Below, piece after piece: positions 12,173 to 24,329 of a DNA stretch of 64,000 nucleotides. A program made the translations under genes and the position numbers. The stretch covers positions 4,978,093 through 5,042,092 of the forward strand of contig NW_023503313.1 of NCBI RefSeq assembly GCF_014529535.1, written 5' to 3'. The notes beneath the pieces were generated by a model. That model was given only the letters and a program-made list of their open reading frames with translations, was not told the DNA's origin and searched no databases. Source of the stretch: Bradysia coprophila (taxonomy: Eukaryota > Arthropoda > Insecta > Diptera > Sciaridae). The stretch's first letter is position 1; each line of letters begins with the position of its first letter.

Positions 12173-12500
12173 CAAAAATAAATTTTCCCGAAAAAATATT
12201 TTCACGCGTCAAAATATAATTCTCACCAAAAAATAATTTCACGTGCTGAAAATATTTTCACGCGTCAAAAATAAATTTTACACAAAAAATATTTTCAGTC
12301 TCCAAAAATATTTTCACATGTTGAAAATGTTTGAGGCGCCAAAAATAAATTTTCCAAAAAAAATTTTACTACTCGTCATAGAAAAATGTTTCTTTTAAAA
12401 ATAATACGCGTCAAAAATAAATTTTCCATAAAAAAATTTCACGCGTTGAAAATTTTCACGTGGCAAAATTGTTCACGCGTTACAAAAATGTTTCCACATT
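12173..12500. repeat. Degenerate tandem repeat around TTTTCACGCGTCAAAA
   Basis: Units of roughly 30-35 bases alternate TTTTCACGCGT(C/T) and AAAAATAAATTTT, with many substitutions. The array abuts the SINE tail and could have grown from it. Confidence 0.6.
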
Positions 12501-12599
12501 GAAGAAACTGACATAAACAGGCAAAAAAAAATCATGCATCAAATAACGCATGAAAGTGAAAAAAATTTCGCGCGTTCTTCCTAACTTTTTCTCATTAGT

Positions 12600-12705
12600 C
12601 GGTATGCCAAGTTTCAAGTCTGTAGGACTTTCCGTCTGGGCTCATATAGAGAGACATACAAACAAACCAACAAACAAACATTAAACTTTATATTATAGAT
12701 TACGT
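12600..12705. repeat. Possible 3' end of a dispersed element
   Basis: A run of ACAAACAAACCAACAAACAAA precedes an AT-rich TTTATATTATAGATTA end. This has the look of a repeat terminus, but no partner copy was found in this window. Confidence 0.3.
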
Positions 12706-14049
12706 TCTATTTTTATACATCAAATAACAATGAAATTAATGCAAAGAAAATGAGACTCTTTGTACTCTTCCTCAAATTTATCTCCGCATTTTATTTAAGA
12801 CCTTTACATGCAACATTCCTTTGTCTTCCAATTGGAAAATTTACGACGTGTTTTCGGCTGATTTCGTGATCAACTTCTTTCATCTATGGCACGGTCCCAA
12901 TTCTCCTATCCCTTTCTCCTATTGGGCAGAAATATACGAAGGTGCAATAAAAAATAGCTTGTACTACTATAAGGTTTATGCGAAAATCGAACACATCTGA
13001 AGCAGTCCATGGCGCGTGACTAAAATAACTTCAAACCTAAATATCTCAAGATCCATTAGGCTTTTCTTAAGACGTCTTGGATTCCTCTGAATTCGATCCA
13101 CTAGTAGATAAGATAATGCTCCATGAAGGGTGCTACAAGAAGAGTCCTGTTGGTTTTCGAGCAATTCCAAAACGAGATTTGACCGTCACGGGACCAGTAT
13201 CAGGACGAGAAAAAGGGGAACGAGTAATTCGTTTTTAACGACGGTGAGAAATGTATCTATGTTGCTATACTTTGTAATAAATTCAAAATTCCTATCAATA
13301 GTTATTTGTTAACCGAGGGGAGAAAATAGGAAATTTCACCAAGAACGAAAGTTTGCGGCCAGATTGAAGCGAGGTGAACACAACGTTTTTCATGCCGTTT
13401 TGCGAAAATCCGCATTTTTGTCCACTTTGAAGGAAATGATCATTTTCTCACCCAATAAGGCTGGACACCCCATTTTAGGGGAGAAAATTTTAGAAAACTA
13501 TTCTGATGACCCCATCAGATTTAATAATATTAATCGCAATTCAATCAGGAAGAGATAATACTATAATTTTAACAAGAAAATCTGAGCCGCAAATTCAATT
13601 TGAATAACTTAAATATGTGAAGTGCACATTTTTGAATTACACGCAACAAATTATTAGGTCTAGCAGTGACAGAAGACGTCTGCATATGTAAAATATACGA
13701 CACATTTGTTTAGAAATTGTATTTTGTTTTAATGATTAATCCAGTTGTCGTAGATTTGTTAGCAATAAATTTCCATGCGATAGCGTAGCGTGCTACTTTT
13801 TGCACCTGAATTTTTTTTTCATGTGAACTTTTTTGTCAGTTTTGTCTTGTATTTATTACCCAAACACGAGATTCATATACAAAAATTTAACGACAGGTTC
13901 GGTAACTGGAAATTATTTTGTTCAGTAGAAATCTATACATTGACTAGTTTCCGCATGGATCTATTTTCCGATTACAATTCTTAATCGGGGAAATCATTAG
14001 TTAGGGCTTCAGACTGTCACCTGTTTTTTTTTTGTTCGTTTAGAGACCT
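12706..14049. other. Gene-free stretch, nothing recognised
   Basis: Only short frames without domains, promoters or splice context are present. Confidence 0.4.
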
Positions 14050-14255
14050 CATTCACTCACAGCCTTTTACAGCCAATAGTGCAGTTTGAACCACCGGCTT
14101 ACTGTAACATTCGAACCACGCCTCGAAATATGCAAATACTCTCTGAGGTAAGTTAGGCACTAAATTGATATCTCGCCCAAATGTAGACTAGCCATTAGGA
14201 ACTCAAATTTATCGTATTTGTGTTTAGTCATTATTCAAAGTGTACGTCGTACCAT
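14050..14255 (-). mobile_element. 5'-truncated inverse copy of the SINE
   Basis: Read on the minus strand, this matches the body of the SINE at about 11960-12140, including the TAGNCTACATTnnGGCGAGATATCA segment, the TTCGAGGCGTGGTTC segment and the GCCGGTGGT segment. The tRNA-like head is missing. Confidence 0.75.
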
Positions 14256-15157
14256 GTCCTAATTAAAATCGAAAATCTAGTACTTCAGTGTTTGAATGTT
14301 AACACAATTTTTGGTGATGCAGTGTCTAAAAGTAAATGTTGGTAAAACTTTTGGAATATGTTAGAAAACTGAGAAACAATCTGACTGTGCGAGAACAAAC
14401 TGATACGAAATCTTTTACTTCATTGGATTTAACATAGGTTTTTCTATGTAATAGTATTTTATCCACAGCGGATTCATCAATAGTACTTTTTCTGTCGTCG
14501 TTGTCGGTTTTAGATGAGTCTACAGAGTCTACGAAGAACGCAAATTTCATCCCAAATGCTCTCAAAGTCAATTTTACTAGGAGATAGGAAATAGAATTAG
14601 GCTTGTGAAAAATTAGCAACATATGTGCGAAGGCTATAAAAATTATGATACGTTTTTACCAAGCATTTCTAAATCAATTTTCCTATTGCATTTACGATTT
14701 TGATTGTCGACCACAATCACTTGGCTCGATGATAAGTTCATGGTGAATGACTGCAACGGTTCCATTCGTTTCCAATTAAACAATTGAACGTTTCTAAACA
14801 GATTTATTTCAATTCATAATACCAGTCTTTTATATATATTGTAACAATATTTCAAATGATAAACAATTGAACATAAAGCTCTGTGACTATGTTAGTCTTT
14901 TTTATGTTTAAAGAAAACTTTTCAACATGAAAAGATTATTAAACTGAATGTGTGCACCAATCGTTCCATGTTATATATTTATTTTGGTATGCTGTGTATT
15001 GAATGGGTTTTTAAGTTTATGTTTAGTAAATCTTTTTTAATCAGTTTTCCATTTATTGTTCAAATACAATTTACGTAATTTATTGCACACCGACAAAATG
15101 AACACAATGTTGAGTTTAAATTACTTAGCGCTAAGGTGAAATCACTCAATAATGATA
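14256..15157. other. Gene-free stretch
   Basis: AT-rich. A 98-codon minus-strand frame at 14326-14622 lacks any recognisable feature. Confidence 0.4.
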
Positions 15158-15163
15158 TTTATT
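15158..15163 (-). terminator. Poly(A) signal of the small secreted-peptide gene
   Basis: A minus-strand AATAAA lies about 47 bases after the stop codon. Confidence 0.6.
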
Positions 15164-15209
15164 ACACATAATTATAATACACATAGGAGACAACCAATCT
15201 TATCTTATT

Positions 15210-15437
15210 TTAACCGAATGTCCAAAATGGTTGAGCGGGAAACGGAACGGCTCCGATGTTCCCATACGGATTGGGATTGATCACACGGGCAATGTCATTG
15301 TAACTTCTTCCGCCTCTTTCTGTCCTATCACGATTGTAGCTGTTGTTCTGTCTATTGCCGATTCGAAAAAAGAACGGAAATGCGCCGCTTAATTGAACAG
15401 CGATCAAACAGACGAAAAGTACCAGTTTATAATTCAT
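15210..15437 (-). CDS. Small secreted peptide, 75 aa, unknown family
   Basis: I do not recognise this peptide. Residues 1-19 form a textbook signal peptide (MNYKLVLFVCLIAVQLSGA). The mature part, about 56 residues, begins FPFFFRIGNR and is rich in Asn, Arg, Gly, Pro and aromatics, with no cysteine, ending PFPAQPFWTFG. The start context GTGAAACAATG is good for an insect. A TATATAAG box about 150 bases upstream and an AATAAA about 47 bases downstream complete a compact gene. The terminal Gly could be an amidation donor, but no dibasic site precedes it, so a neuropeptide is only one option. A linear Gly/Pro-rich antimicrobial, salivary or cuticle peptide is equally possible. Confidence 0.75.
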   Translation of the reverse strand: MNYKLVLFVCLIAVQLSGAFPFFFRIGNRQNNSYNRDRTERGGRSYNDIARVINPNPYGNIGAVPFPAQPFWTFG

Positions 15438-15578
15438 TGTTTCACTTAAGAGTTTGCAACTAAAAACGGAAAAATTACTTAAAATGGTCCACTTGTATCC
15501 ATCGATTTATTATATTGTGATAATAAACGGCATGCATGCCACCTTTTTCAGCTGCCTAACTTACCAAAACTGAGTGTA

Positions 15579-15590
15579 TGCTTATATATG
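15579..15590 (-). promoter_or_regulatory. TATA box of the small secreted-peptide gene
   Basis: The minus strand reads CATATATAAG. The distance to the start codon (about 150 bases) is the same as in the coiled-coil gene. Confidence 0.55.
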
Positions 15591-15613
15591 CACAAAAAAC
15601 CAAAACAATCTCT

Positions 15614-16110
15614 CTATGAACCGACCGCAAAAAAGTGTATTGAAACAGTAAACCGATAATGATCTTTTCTTACACTTTTATAAGAAGTTGATGACTGGTT
15701 TTGTAACCTTGGTGGTTTCAAATGAGATAATTTTATCATAACGTCTTGAACTTGTGTGTATTTTGTTGTCATTTTTTTAATGGCTTTAAATGCGCTGGTA
15801 CAGCACACGTAGGAATTAAAATGTTCTCCGATTCTTAGCAGATTGATATGTCGTTGTTTAGCCCTGGTGTTTCTCTTTTTTATTATTATTATTTTACTAC
15901 AGTATATGTCCGTAGTAGTGTGTTCATCGCTTCCGATTTCGGTCAATGAACGATGGCGTGTTACAGACAACAAAAGATCGATCCATTTTTTTACCAATAT
16001 AATTTCTACAATCAGTGAGACTCTACAAAACCACCAGGCATATATCCTACACTGCTGGTGATATTTCTGACAAACAGGAAACAGACGACAGTAGAACATA
16101 CTGATTGCAA
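15614..16110. other. Gene-free stretch with a long unsupported frame
   Basis: A 185-codon minus-strand frame covers 15614-16171. I see no domain, signal peptide or codon bias in it, and its 5' end lies inside a dispersed repeat, so I do not call a gene. Confidence 0.4.
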
Positions 16111-16119
16111 TCGTTTCAT

Positions 16120-16280
16120 GTCTTGGGCTTAAATTTCGGAATTTTTCTCGTAATTTAGGATGTCTCAGCATGAAAAGTTTAATTTAGGAACTTTCGCTTG
16201 TCGACCTAACTTCATTCGGGCCACAACTCGCGAAATTGCCTAAAATATACCGTCCACCACAGATACGTAAATAACTATTT
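16120..16280. repeat. Dispersed repeat, copy 1
   Basis: This shares long stretches with 25110-25300. Examples are CGGAATTTTTCTCGTAA, CTTTCGCTTGTCG and GCGAAATTGCCTAAAATATA. The copies differ by substitutions and a short gap. Confidence 0.7.
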
Positions 16281-17210
16281 CAGTATAACAATGAGCGCGG
16301 TTGCACTGGTGTTGTATAGTTTTATATTTCCCTGGACTAAACACTTCAGCTTTGTTATTACCCGCAATATGTTTTGTATGCACGGAGGCATTTAGGAGAC
16401 ACACTCTCGGTAAATCATATGAATCATGATTTAAAATTTTTATTGTGTTTCTTGTTTGATATATTTGCACGTTTATAGTCTTTAATGTAACAATTTTAAG
16501 AGAATAAAATTCAAACAACGGGTTCTCTACCGTGTTGACGTAAATTCTGTTTGGGTAATTTTCAATCGTAGCCAAACGCACTTTTGATCTAAAAATTGGT
16601 TTTATGAATCATTAATTTTAGCCACAAAATTTAATTCGTTGTTGTTTTTTCGTCATCTCAGGTCAATGTATCATCACAATAGCAAGGTTGGAAGAAACAA
16701 AAAGAACGGTATACGCTCACAATATTTATCGAGAAAATTGTTAGTTCTGAAAAAAAAGAAACATTGTTTCGGGAGATGTTCATAGTCAATGTAAGAAAAT
16801 GTCGATGGTATGGGATTATAGAGTACGTGACGCTATCGGAATTTCCTTATTCCTCTATACACAGCCAATACCACAAAAAATAACTGATTTTCAGTGTTTT
16901 CAGTCATGGCAGTAAATGTACACACGTTTCATCATATTATTGCGATCATTTTATCTCATGAAGCTCTTCTTCTTTAAAAAGGTATCCCAACAAAAATCTC
17001 TTCGAGAAAAGTGTGACGCAGTCTTTGAAATACAATTTCTAAAATGAATGATATCGCTAGAGTTGACGCTTTCAGCTTCGTTACGCAAAAATTAAATTTT
17101 ACACCCAATTAGTTCAAACAAGCTGGCTTAGGTTTTCTCATCATCTGCCAAATAATTTTTACAAAAAAAAATTTAGACTGGAAACAACCAAAATTTTACC
17201 AAAAAAATCT

Positions 17211-17380
17211 GACGAAATTTGACGAAATTCGAAAATTTGACGAAATTTGAAAATTTGACAAAATTCGAAAATTTGACGAAATTTGACGAAATTCGAAAAT
17301 TTGACGAAATTTGAAAATTTGACGAAAATCGAAAATTTGACGAAATTCCAAAATCTGACGAAATTCAGAAAATTTGACGA
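17211..17380. repeat. GACGAAATTTGAAAATTT tandem array
   Basis: About ten units of 17-20 bases alternate TTGACGAAATT(T/C)G and GAAAATTTGACG. Short frames on both strands (KFENLT-type repeats) are by-products. Confidence 0.85.
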
Positions 17381-17665
17381 AAGTAATTCTCTATCTGCCA
17401 CCATTCAAGAAATATCTCCAAAACCCCAATTGACCCACCCATTTCCAACTTTCGACATTTTTCACATATGCCCCTCTATTCTACTCGTAAAACTCTGAGA
17501 CTTTGCCGAAGAAAGTAACTCTCTATCTGTCACCATTCAAGAAATACCTCTAAAAACATAGTTGACCCACCCATTTCCAACTTTCGACATTTTTCACATA
17601 TGCCCCTCTGTTCTACTCGTAAAACTCTGAGGCTTTGCCGAAGAAAGTAATTCTCTATCTCTCAT
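17380..17665. repeat. 132-bp tandem duplication
   Basis: Two full units and a partial third follow with an exact period of 132 (AAAGTAA at 17380, 17512 and 17644). Each contains CCACCCATTTCCAACTTTCG and CATATGCCCCTCT. Copies differ at only a few positions. No coding capacity was seen. Confidence 0.85.
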
Positions 17666-18023
17666 AACCCAAAAAAGTATTAGTCCTTTCATCCTACGCT
17701 CGAGTAGCTCAAAATTTGGTCACTCTAATAACTCTAGCTCAAACGAATCTGACCCGATTTTTTTTAATTATTTTTTTGTTCGAATCGTGTTACGAGTACC
17801 TCTCATTTGATGAGTCGCACGCCTCTGTAGGTTTCAATACAGCTAAGCTACAGCCGAAAACGCGTTCCCGACCCTCGAAAACCACACTCAGAAACCACTT
17901 CGAGGCCAATAAAACAAAATTCTGGTTTTTCCTGGGGTAATGGCGTATCACATTTTCATTTTTATGCCCACCCTGAGGTTCTTGCAAAATTTCATGGAGA
18001 TTGGCTGACTAGTTTCCGAGATC

Positions 18024-18064
18024 GACCGTCGATAGATAGACAGATAGACAGATAGACAGATAGA
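18024..18064. repeat. GATAGACA microsatellite
   Basis: Tandem units of GATAGACA follow the phrase GAGATCGACCGTCGATAGAT. Such a tract often sits inside dispersed repeats. Confidence 0.6.
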
Positions 18065-18069
18065 AACAT

Positions 18070-19690
18070 ACAGAGTAAGTTGAAAGATTTTGATTGTTTG
18101 GAAAACGTTAATTTGGTGCATTTTCTATCAAAATGACCAACTTCAAAACGATGTATCTCCGGCAATTTTAAAGTTACATAGTCGAGTGAAAGCTCGTTTT
18201 GCTCGTATTTGAAGCGCGAATAAGATAAAATAGGATTTGTGGTGATACAGGCCAAAGGAAAGAAACTTAAATTCTCGCCTATATATAGTTGCCGCGTCTC
18301 AAAAAAATTTCTTCGTTCTTTTTTTGGAAGTTAGACTGCGTCAAGTCCTCCGCTATCGCTCCGGACATGAACTTGAAAGTAAAATTATAGTAAGAAAAAT
18401 CGAACGTCGTATTCTAAAAATGTCTTTGCTAAACATGGACATGGACAGGTATAAGATCTCTGTATCGGTCATTCTTTTGGAAAATGGAATGGGATTTTAT
18501 TGTAGTTCTTTACCCTAGTTGAGTCTGATAGTAACAGTTTCGATAATAGCTATACTGATGATATTCTTGCAAAGTACAGTGAGTTTCACGCATCACAGTA
18601 CAATTTTTGTTATAGATTTTTTCCGATAATAGTAGATTATTGATTATGAACGGGAGCGTTACTAAACGAAATGCAACGAATACAAACAAAAAATTTTAAC
18701 GTGTAAGTGGTCGGTATGGTGATATTATAGAACAAAATAATAGGACACTAAATGAATCATTAAAGACTTACTAACTTGTTCTGTAATTTTTATATGATTT
18801 TCGTCGTCCCATCGGAATATCATTTCTGGTTGGATTATATTCTTATGTACATAAAACAACATTCCTTTAATAACACATTTAGTAGACCAGTGCAGTATAC
18901 TGCTTTAGCTTGTAGGTGAAACCTTCTTTTATATCGATATCTTGGTCCACACAAATTTATTGCAGAACGAGATAGCAAGTATTTAATGGTTCATTTAGAA
19001 TTTTCTTCAACCAGATCACCACTAGCTGCTCTCACGAACATGCATGACCTGATAGGATGTTAGCATATTAACGATCATGTTGTAAGTGCGACCCAGTCGG
19101 AGTCCGAGTGTCAGCATCAGCTCTGTTGCAAAAATGTTGCGATCGAACTTAACGAAAATGTTAAATGATGTAGAGTGTCGCACTGTCGCAATCAAAATGT
19201 AAGCGGATCAACATGACTAGTATAATCACTGTAATGTAAATGTCAATCGACAATGTTATTATCTACAATTAATAGTAACATATCGTTATTTACGATCGTT
19301 ATATATTTCGAAATTGTAATTAAAAATGAATTTTAAGATTTAATTTACTATGTTTTACACGTCTAAGGTTAGGATGCTCAGACGATTTAGAAATATTACA
19401 ATATAAATGCATGCTTATAAGAAGAGAACAATTATAGCAATGATCGAAAAATGGTAAAAAACGAGACATAGCAGGGGAGAACGTAATTACCAATTATGCT
19501 AATCTAGTCTAAATGGATAGTGGGACAAGATATTGTTCAAAGTTACGCTTTATTATCACCATCAGTATAATTTCCGAATCTATTTCGAATTATTTTCAAA
19601 AGAATCAAACGCAATCTTTTACGACTTACCGCATGAGAACGCATGAAAATTGTCGCAAAGTCGACATACGCGAAAATAGAGTAAACAGAG
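18070..19690. other. Gene-free stretch
   Basis: AT-rich sequence with short frames only. Nothing recognisable. Confidence 0.4.
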
Positions 19691-19701
19691 TAATCAGAGT
19701 A

Positions 19702-22700
19702 CAGAAACAATCAGAAACATTTTACCACCGACTCGCGAGCTCATCGATCTAACGCGTTACTCCAAAGTTAGCAACATCCCTCTCCTGATAGGGTGTGATG
19801 ACAACTCACACCACACAGTGTGGGGCAGCACTAACTGCAACCATCAAGGTGACTCTTTCCTCGACTTCATTCTCACATCAAATCTCGTGACTCTTAACGT
19901 TGGAAATGAACCCACGTTTGTAACCTCAAGTAGGAAACAGGTTCTTGATGTTTCACTGTGCTCCATTCAGATAGCACACCTCTTGAAAAATTGGAAAGTC
20001 ACTAACAAAGTTCTTACTTCGGATCACAGGTGCATTACATTTCATATCGAAACCGATCGTGTTGAGTACGCGAAATTTAGGAACCCTATCAGAACCGATT
20101 GGGTAATGTTTAATAAACTTATGTCCGAATCCCTACCAAAACCAAAAACTATCAACTCAATATCAGACCTCGACGCCACAGCTAAAGCTGTTAGCGATAC
20201 AATCATTAAGAGTTTTCATGAAGCTTGCCCGGAGAAAGTTATAAAAGCCGGCAGATCTGCAGCATTTTTCACTTCGGAAATTAAGGCACTCAGGAAGGAA
20301 CTGAGGACAGCTTTCAATAAGGCGAAACCCGATGGTCCTCGAGCAGCGGAATATACAGCCCTTCGACGTATCGCTCAAAATAAGTACAATAAAGCAATAA
20401 GAGAAAACCAAAGATCCATTCTCAAGCAAGCTTACTCATCCTTACAGTCTACTGGAGCGGTAGCCCAAGTGGTTAAATCACTCGCCAAAAACCCTCACTG
20501 CGCCATTGGTACATTAAAACTTCCTTCTGGAGACTACACAGCAGATACCGACTCTACTCTCAAGCATCTAATTGAGTTTCACTTTCCAGGATCCAAGCAA
20601 GATTCAGATTACATTAGGGTAGACGTCCCTAGCAGCATTCTAACACGAGGGGATGTAAACATCGCCAAGCAAATTGTTTCGAAGGATAGAATCAAATGGG
20701 CCATAAAGTCATTTGTACCGCTCAAATCTGCCGGAGACGATGGAATTGTGCCTATGTTGCTACAAAATAGCATTTACCTGACACTAGATCTACTTTACGA
20801 GTTGTTTGTGGCCAGTATCAAGCTAATCCACATTCCGCGTGCATGGAGAGGAGTCAGGGTAGTTTTTATTCCGAAGATCGGACAGCCCTCCTATACGCTA
20901 GCAAAATCATTTAGACCAATACGTTTGACGTCGTTCATACTAAAGACTCTAGAAAAATTGGTAGACAGGTATTTACGAGATGGTGCCCTCCAACAATTCA
21001 CTATCCATGCGAACCAACACGCATATCAACCTAGCAAATCAGCTGAAAGCGCCCTTCATCAAATCGCAAGCACAGTGGAAAAAGCTCTACACAATAACCA
21101 GTACGCACTAGGCGGTCTCATCGATTTATCCAATGCGTTTAGTAATGTCATATTCTTGTCGATAACTAAAGCATGTAGTGATCATGGCGTAGACAATACT
21201 ACATCCAGCTGGATTTATGCAATGTTAAGTAGCAGAGTAGTTACATCTAAGTTAGAAACTTCCACAGTTAAAGTTCTCACGTGTAAAGGCTGCCCACAAG
21301 GAGGAGTACTCCCTCCTCTTCTATATATTATGGTAAAGGATAGTCTATTGTCAGTCTTAAACGACTCGGGTTACTTTTCAGTAAGTTTTGCAGACGATCT
21401 CACCATTATCATTGTCGGACTGTTTGTCAGCACTCTTTGTGAGCTCATGCAATCGGCCTTCCGACTAATTGAACGCTGGTGCGCGAATCATGGTCAGGAA
21501 ATTAACGCCGATAAAACACAACTAATCCTATTCACAAATAAAACGAAAGTAGAGGGGTTTAAGGCACCCAAAATCTGTGGTAAAGAAATTGAACTATCAC
21601 CATGGGTGAAGATTTTAGGTCTAACATTCGACCCAAAAATGAACTTCAATATGCATATAAATCATAGATCCAGTAAAGCCATAGCCTCTCTATGGACAAC
21701 TCGAACTGCATGTGGTAAAAACTGGGGCCTTAGCCCGAAAGTATTGCTATGGATTTACATTGCAGTTGTACGTCCTATGCTCACATATGCAGCATTTATC
21801 TGGTGGCCTCGATGCCACATCGGCACTGTCCAAAAGAAGCTAACAAAAATTCAAAGGCTTGCACTTATAGGTATCACAGGAACAATGAAAACAACACCCA
21901 CGGCTTCCCTAGAAGCCCTCTTGAACCTCGCTCCTCTCCATATTCATGTGGAAGGAGTGGCTAGAGCAACGTGTCTCAGACTTCATCAATCATCGCTGCT
22001 TAAATACGCTAATTACGGACACAGAAATCTCTGGAATATTATGTTAAAAGAATCACCGTCGTTCCTTATGCCACACGATAAAATTAAGCCTGCATTCAGA
22101 TTCGACAGATCTTTCAAAATAGTATTCCCGTCCAGGGAAGAATGGACCCAAAATAAGGTTTTACCACCCTCCATCAACTTTTCGTGGTTCTCGGACGGGT
22201 CAAAATTTTCCAACCGATCCGGTTCAGGCATCTACTGCCCACAATCTAAGGTATCTAAATCCTTCACACTAGGTAGCACTGCCTCCATTTTCCAGGCGGA
22301 AACTTTCGGCATCTCACAATGCTCCAAACTCATGCTAGAAGATAATACAAATAGCAAAGACATCTGGTTCTGCTCCGACAGCCAAAGTACACTACAGGCT
22401 ATCGGGGCAAATAAAATAAACTCAGCCCTCGTCCTGGATTGCTCCGATAACCTTAATCGTCTTGCACCACCAATTCGGTCACTCTTGCATGGGTCCCAGG
22501 CAGGGACTATTTTTGAGAAATTCTTTGAGAAATTTTGAGAAATTTGAGAAATTCTTGAGAAATTCTTTGAGAAATCTTTGAGAAATTTTTGAGAAATTTT
22601 TTATATTTTTGAGAAATTTGAGAATTTTGAGAAATTTGAGAAATTTTTGAGAAATTCTTTGAGAAATAATTGAGAAATAATTGAGAAATTTTGAGAAATT

Positions 22701-23315
22701 CGATTTCTCAAAATAGTCCCTGGTCCCAGGACATAGTGATATCATCGGTAATGAACTAGCCGATCGTCTGGCTAAAACCGGAGCAACAGCCTCATTTATG
22801 GGACCCGAACCCATACTTAAAGCAGCGCCATCTTATTTTAAAAACTTTATAAAAAATTGGGTGCAAATCTCCTTTAAAAACCACTGGTCAGCTGTTAAGA
22901 ACGCTTCATTCGCAAAAGAAAGCATTAAGATTAACCCTAAAAACTCAAAATACATTATCTCTCTAAGCAGAAGAAACATTAGAAGAATCACAACTGCGTT
23001 AACAGGACACAGCGGTCTCAACAAACACTTATTTACAATGGGCGTGGTGGATGACCCTCATTGTCCCAACTGCGGCGATGTCGAGACAATGGAGCACTAC
23101 CTGTGCAAGTGCCCGGCGTACATTACAGCCCGATCGAAATCATTTGGCGCGTATATCCTGCCTCACAATAACATCTGGAGTCTATCTCCTCAAAGCATCT
23201 TGGACTTTCTCAATCAAACTACTAGATTGTAGATAGTCCGGCGTGGGTACGCACAACAGGCCCACTAGAGGCTTAGGTGCCAGGGTATTTACCCTACCCA
23301 CTTACACTAACTAAC
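19702..23315 (+). mobile_element. 5'-truncated non-LTR retrotransposon with RT and RNase H, flanked by 11-bp duplication
   Basis: An open frame from about 19720 to 22538 encodes the end of an AP-endonuclease domain (LLIGCDDNSHHTVWGSTNCN, then SDH). Reverse transcriptase follows, with FRPIRLTS, LIDLSNAFSNV, GCPQGGVLPPLL and the catalytic FADD motif. The RNase H domain (WFSDGSK, QAETFG, FCSDSQ) is interrupted by a hAT MITE at 22501-22722 and resumes at VPGHSDIIGNELADRLAK. A C-terminal CPNCGDVETMEHYLCKCP zinc knuckle closes the protein at 23232. HHTVWGS plus RNase H suggests the LOA/I/R1 group. TAATCAGAGTA occurs on both sides (19691-19701 and 23316-23326). A 1-base frame change just before the MITE also disables this copy. 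ORF1 and most of the endonuclease are missing. Confidence 0.92.
22501..22722. mobile_element. hAT-type MITE, 222 bp, filled with GAGAAATTT repeats
   Basis: Termini are CAGGGACTATTTTTGAG and its near-exact complement. GTCCCAGG is duplicated on both sides (22493-22500 and 22723-22730), the 8-bp hallmark of hAT insertion. The interior is almost entirely GAGAAATT(T) units. It sits in the RNase H domain of the retrotransposon, so it is younger than that insertion. Confidence 0.92.
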
Positions 23316-23329
23316 TAATCAGAGTAATC

Positions 23330-24321
23330 AGGAAGGATACTTTTCATTGTCATAAATTCGTCCATAAAGAAATTCATAAAAAGTGTGAAATTCTTTTTAA
23401 CGCAACGTGGCGACCATTTTCATGCGTTGAAGCGTTGAAATGTATTTTTGGATTCACTTTTTCATCGACTCATTCATTTGAAATTCAAATTTTAGGCAAA
23501 CTTACGGCGTGAATGGTTCACATTCCTCCTCTAAAAAATATGAAATTTGTCAAATGAAATACATTGAGTGTGGTATCGTTCGAAAGGCATGACGTCCGAC
23601 TATGAGATAAAGTTTAACTTCGATAACTTTTATGGAATGTTGTTCTGAGCTCGCAATAGGTCACTGAATCGATTGGCGTTCTGAGTTTTTGTTGGAGTAG
23701 TAGACTTAACATTGTCACATTGGCTTTTGTAAAAAGAAAATTTTGATTCTGCTTCACCCATCGTTGAATAAACAGCATGTTTTGTATAACCGCCTTTATT
23801 ACTCACAACAAGTTTGAACTTTCAACAGGTTATGGGCCCAGGTCAGGGATAGGGCAGTGTAGAGTAGAAGCTAATGATGAAGAAACAATAAAAAAAATGC
23901 AGATTTTGATTTGGAATGTGAAACAAAAGAAACAAAAGAATATGAAACGTTGACGACGGAAATGAAAACTGGACAAAAGAAGTTTTATCGATATTTTGTT
24001 GTCGCTAAACAGTGAGAAGAAGTAGGAGACTTAGCATTGTCATAAATTCTAATTGACTAAAATCAATCACACCGGCTTTTGTCTGTTCCGAGGTATATTT
24101 ATTCTGTTATAATTCGCCGCTGAATACACACCACGTTGTATGACTTCTTCACAACAAATTGGAACTTCCAACAGTTTTCATAAATTTTGGAAAAAATTCT
24201 TTGATGGCCTATTTTAAGGAATTTAAAAATACCGAAATTCCCTAAAGTTGCAAAAAAAACTCCTTAAAAGAGGCCCCACTCCCAATGATTTGGATCGATT
24301 TTTGATATCCTAACTTTTTGG
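23330..24321. other. Gene-free stretch
   Basis: No gene, RNA or recognisable repeat end. Confidence 0.4.
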
Positions 24322-24329
24322 CAAATAAG

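Noticed and set aside
13364..13558. 64-codon plus-strand frame (MKRGEHNVFHAVLRK...)
   Set aside because: Short, no signal or domain, no gene context.
15614..16171. 185-codon minus-strand frame
   Set aside because: No signal peptide, domain or convincing composition. It starts inside a dispersed repeat and has no promoter or poly(A) context.
17211..17380. Repeat protein encoded by the KFENLT-like frames
   Set aside because: Both strands give similar open frames simply because of the tandem DNA repeat.
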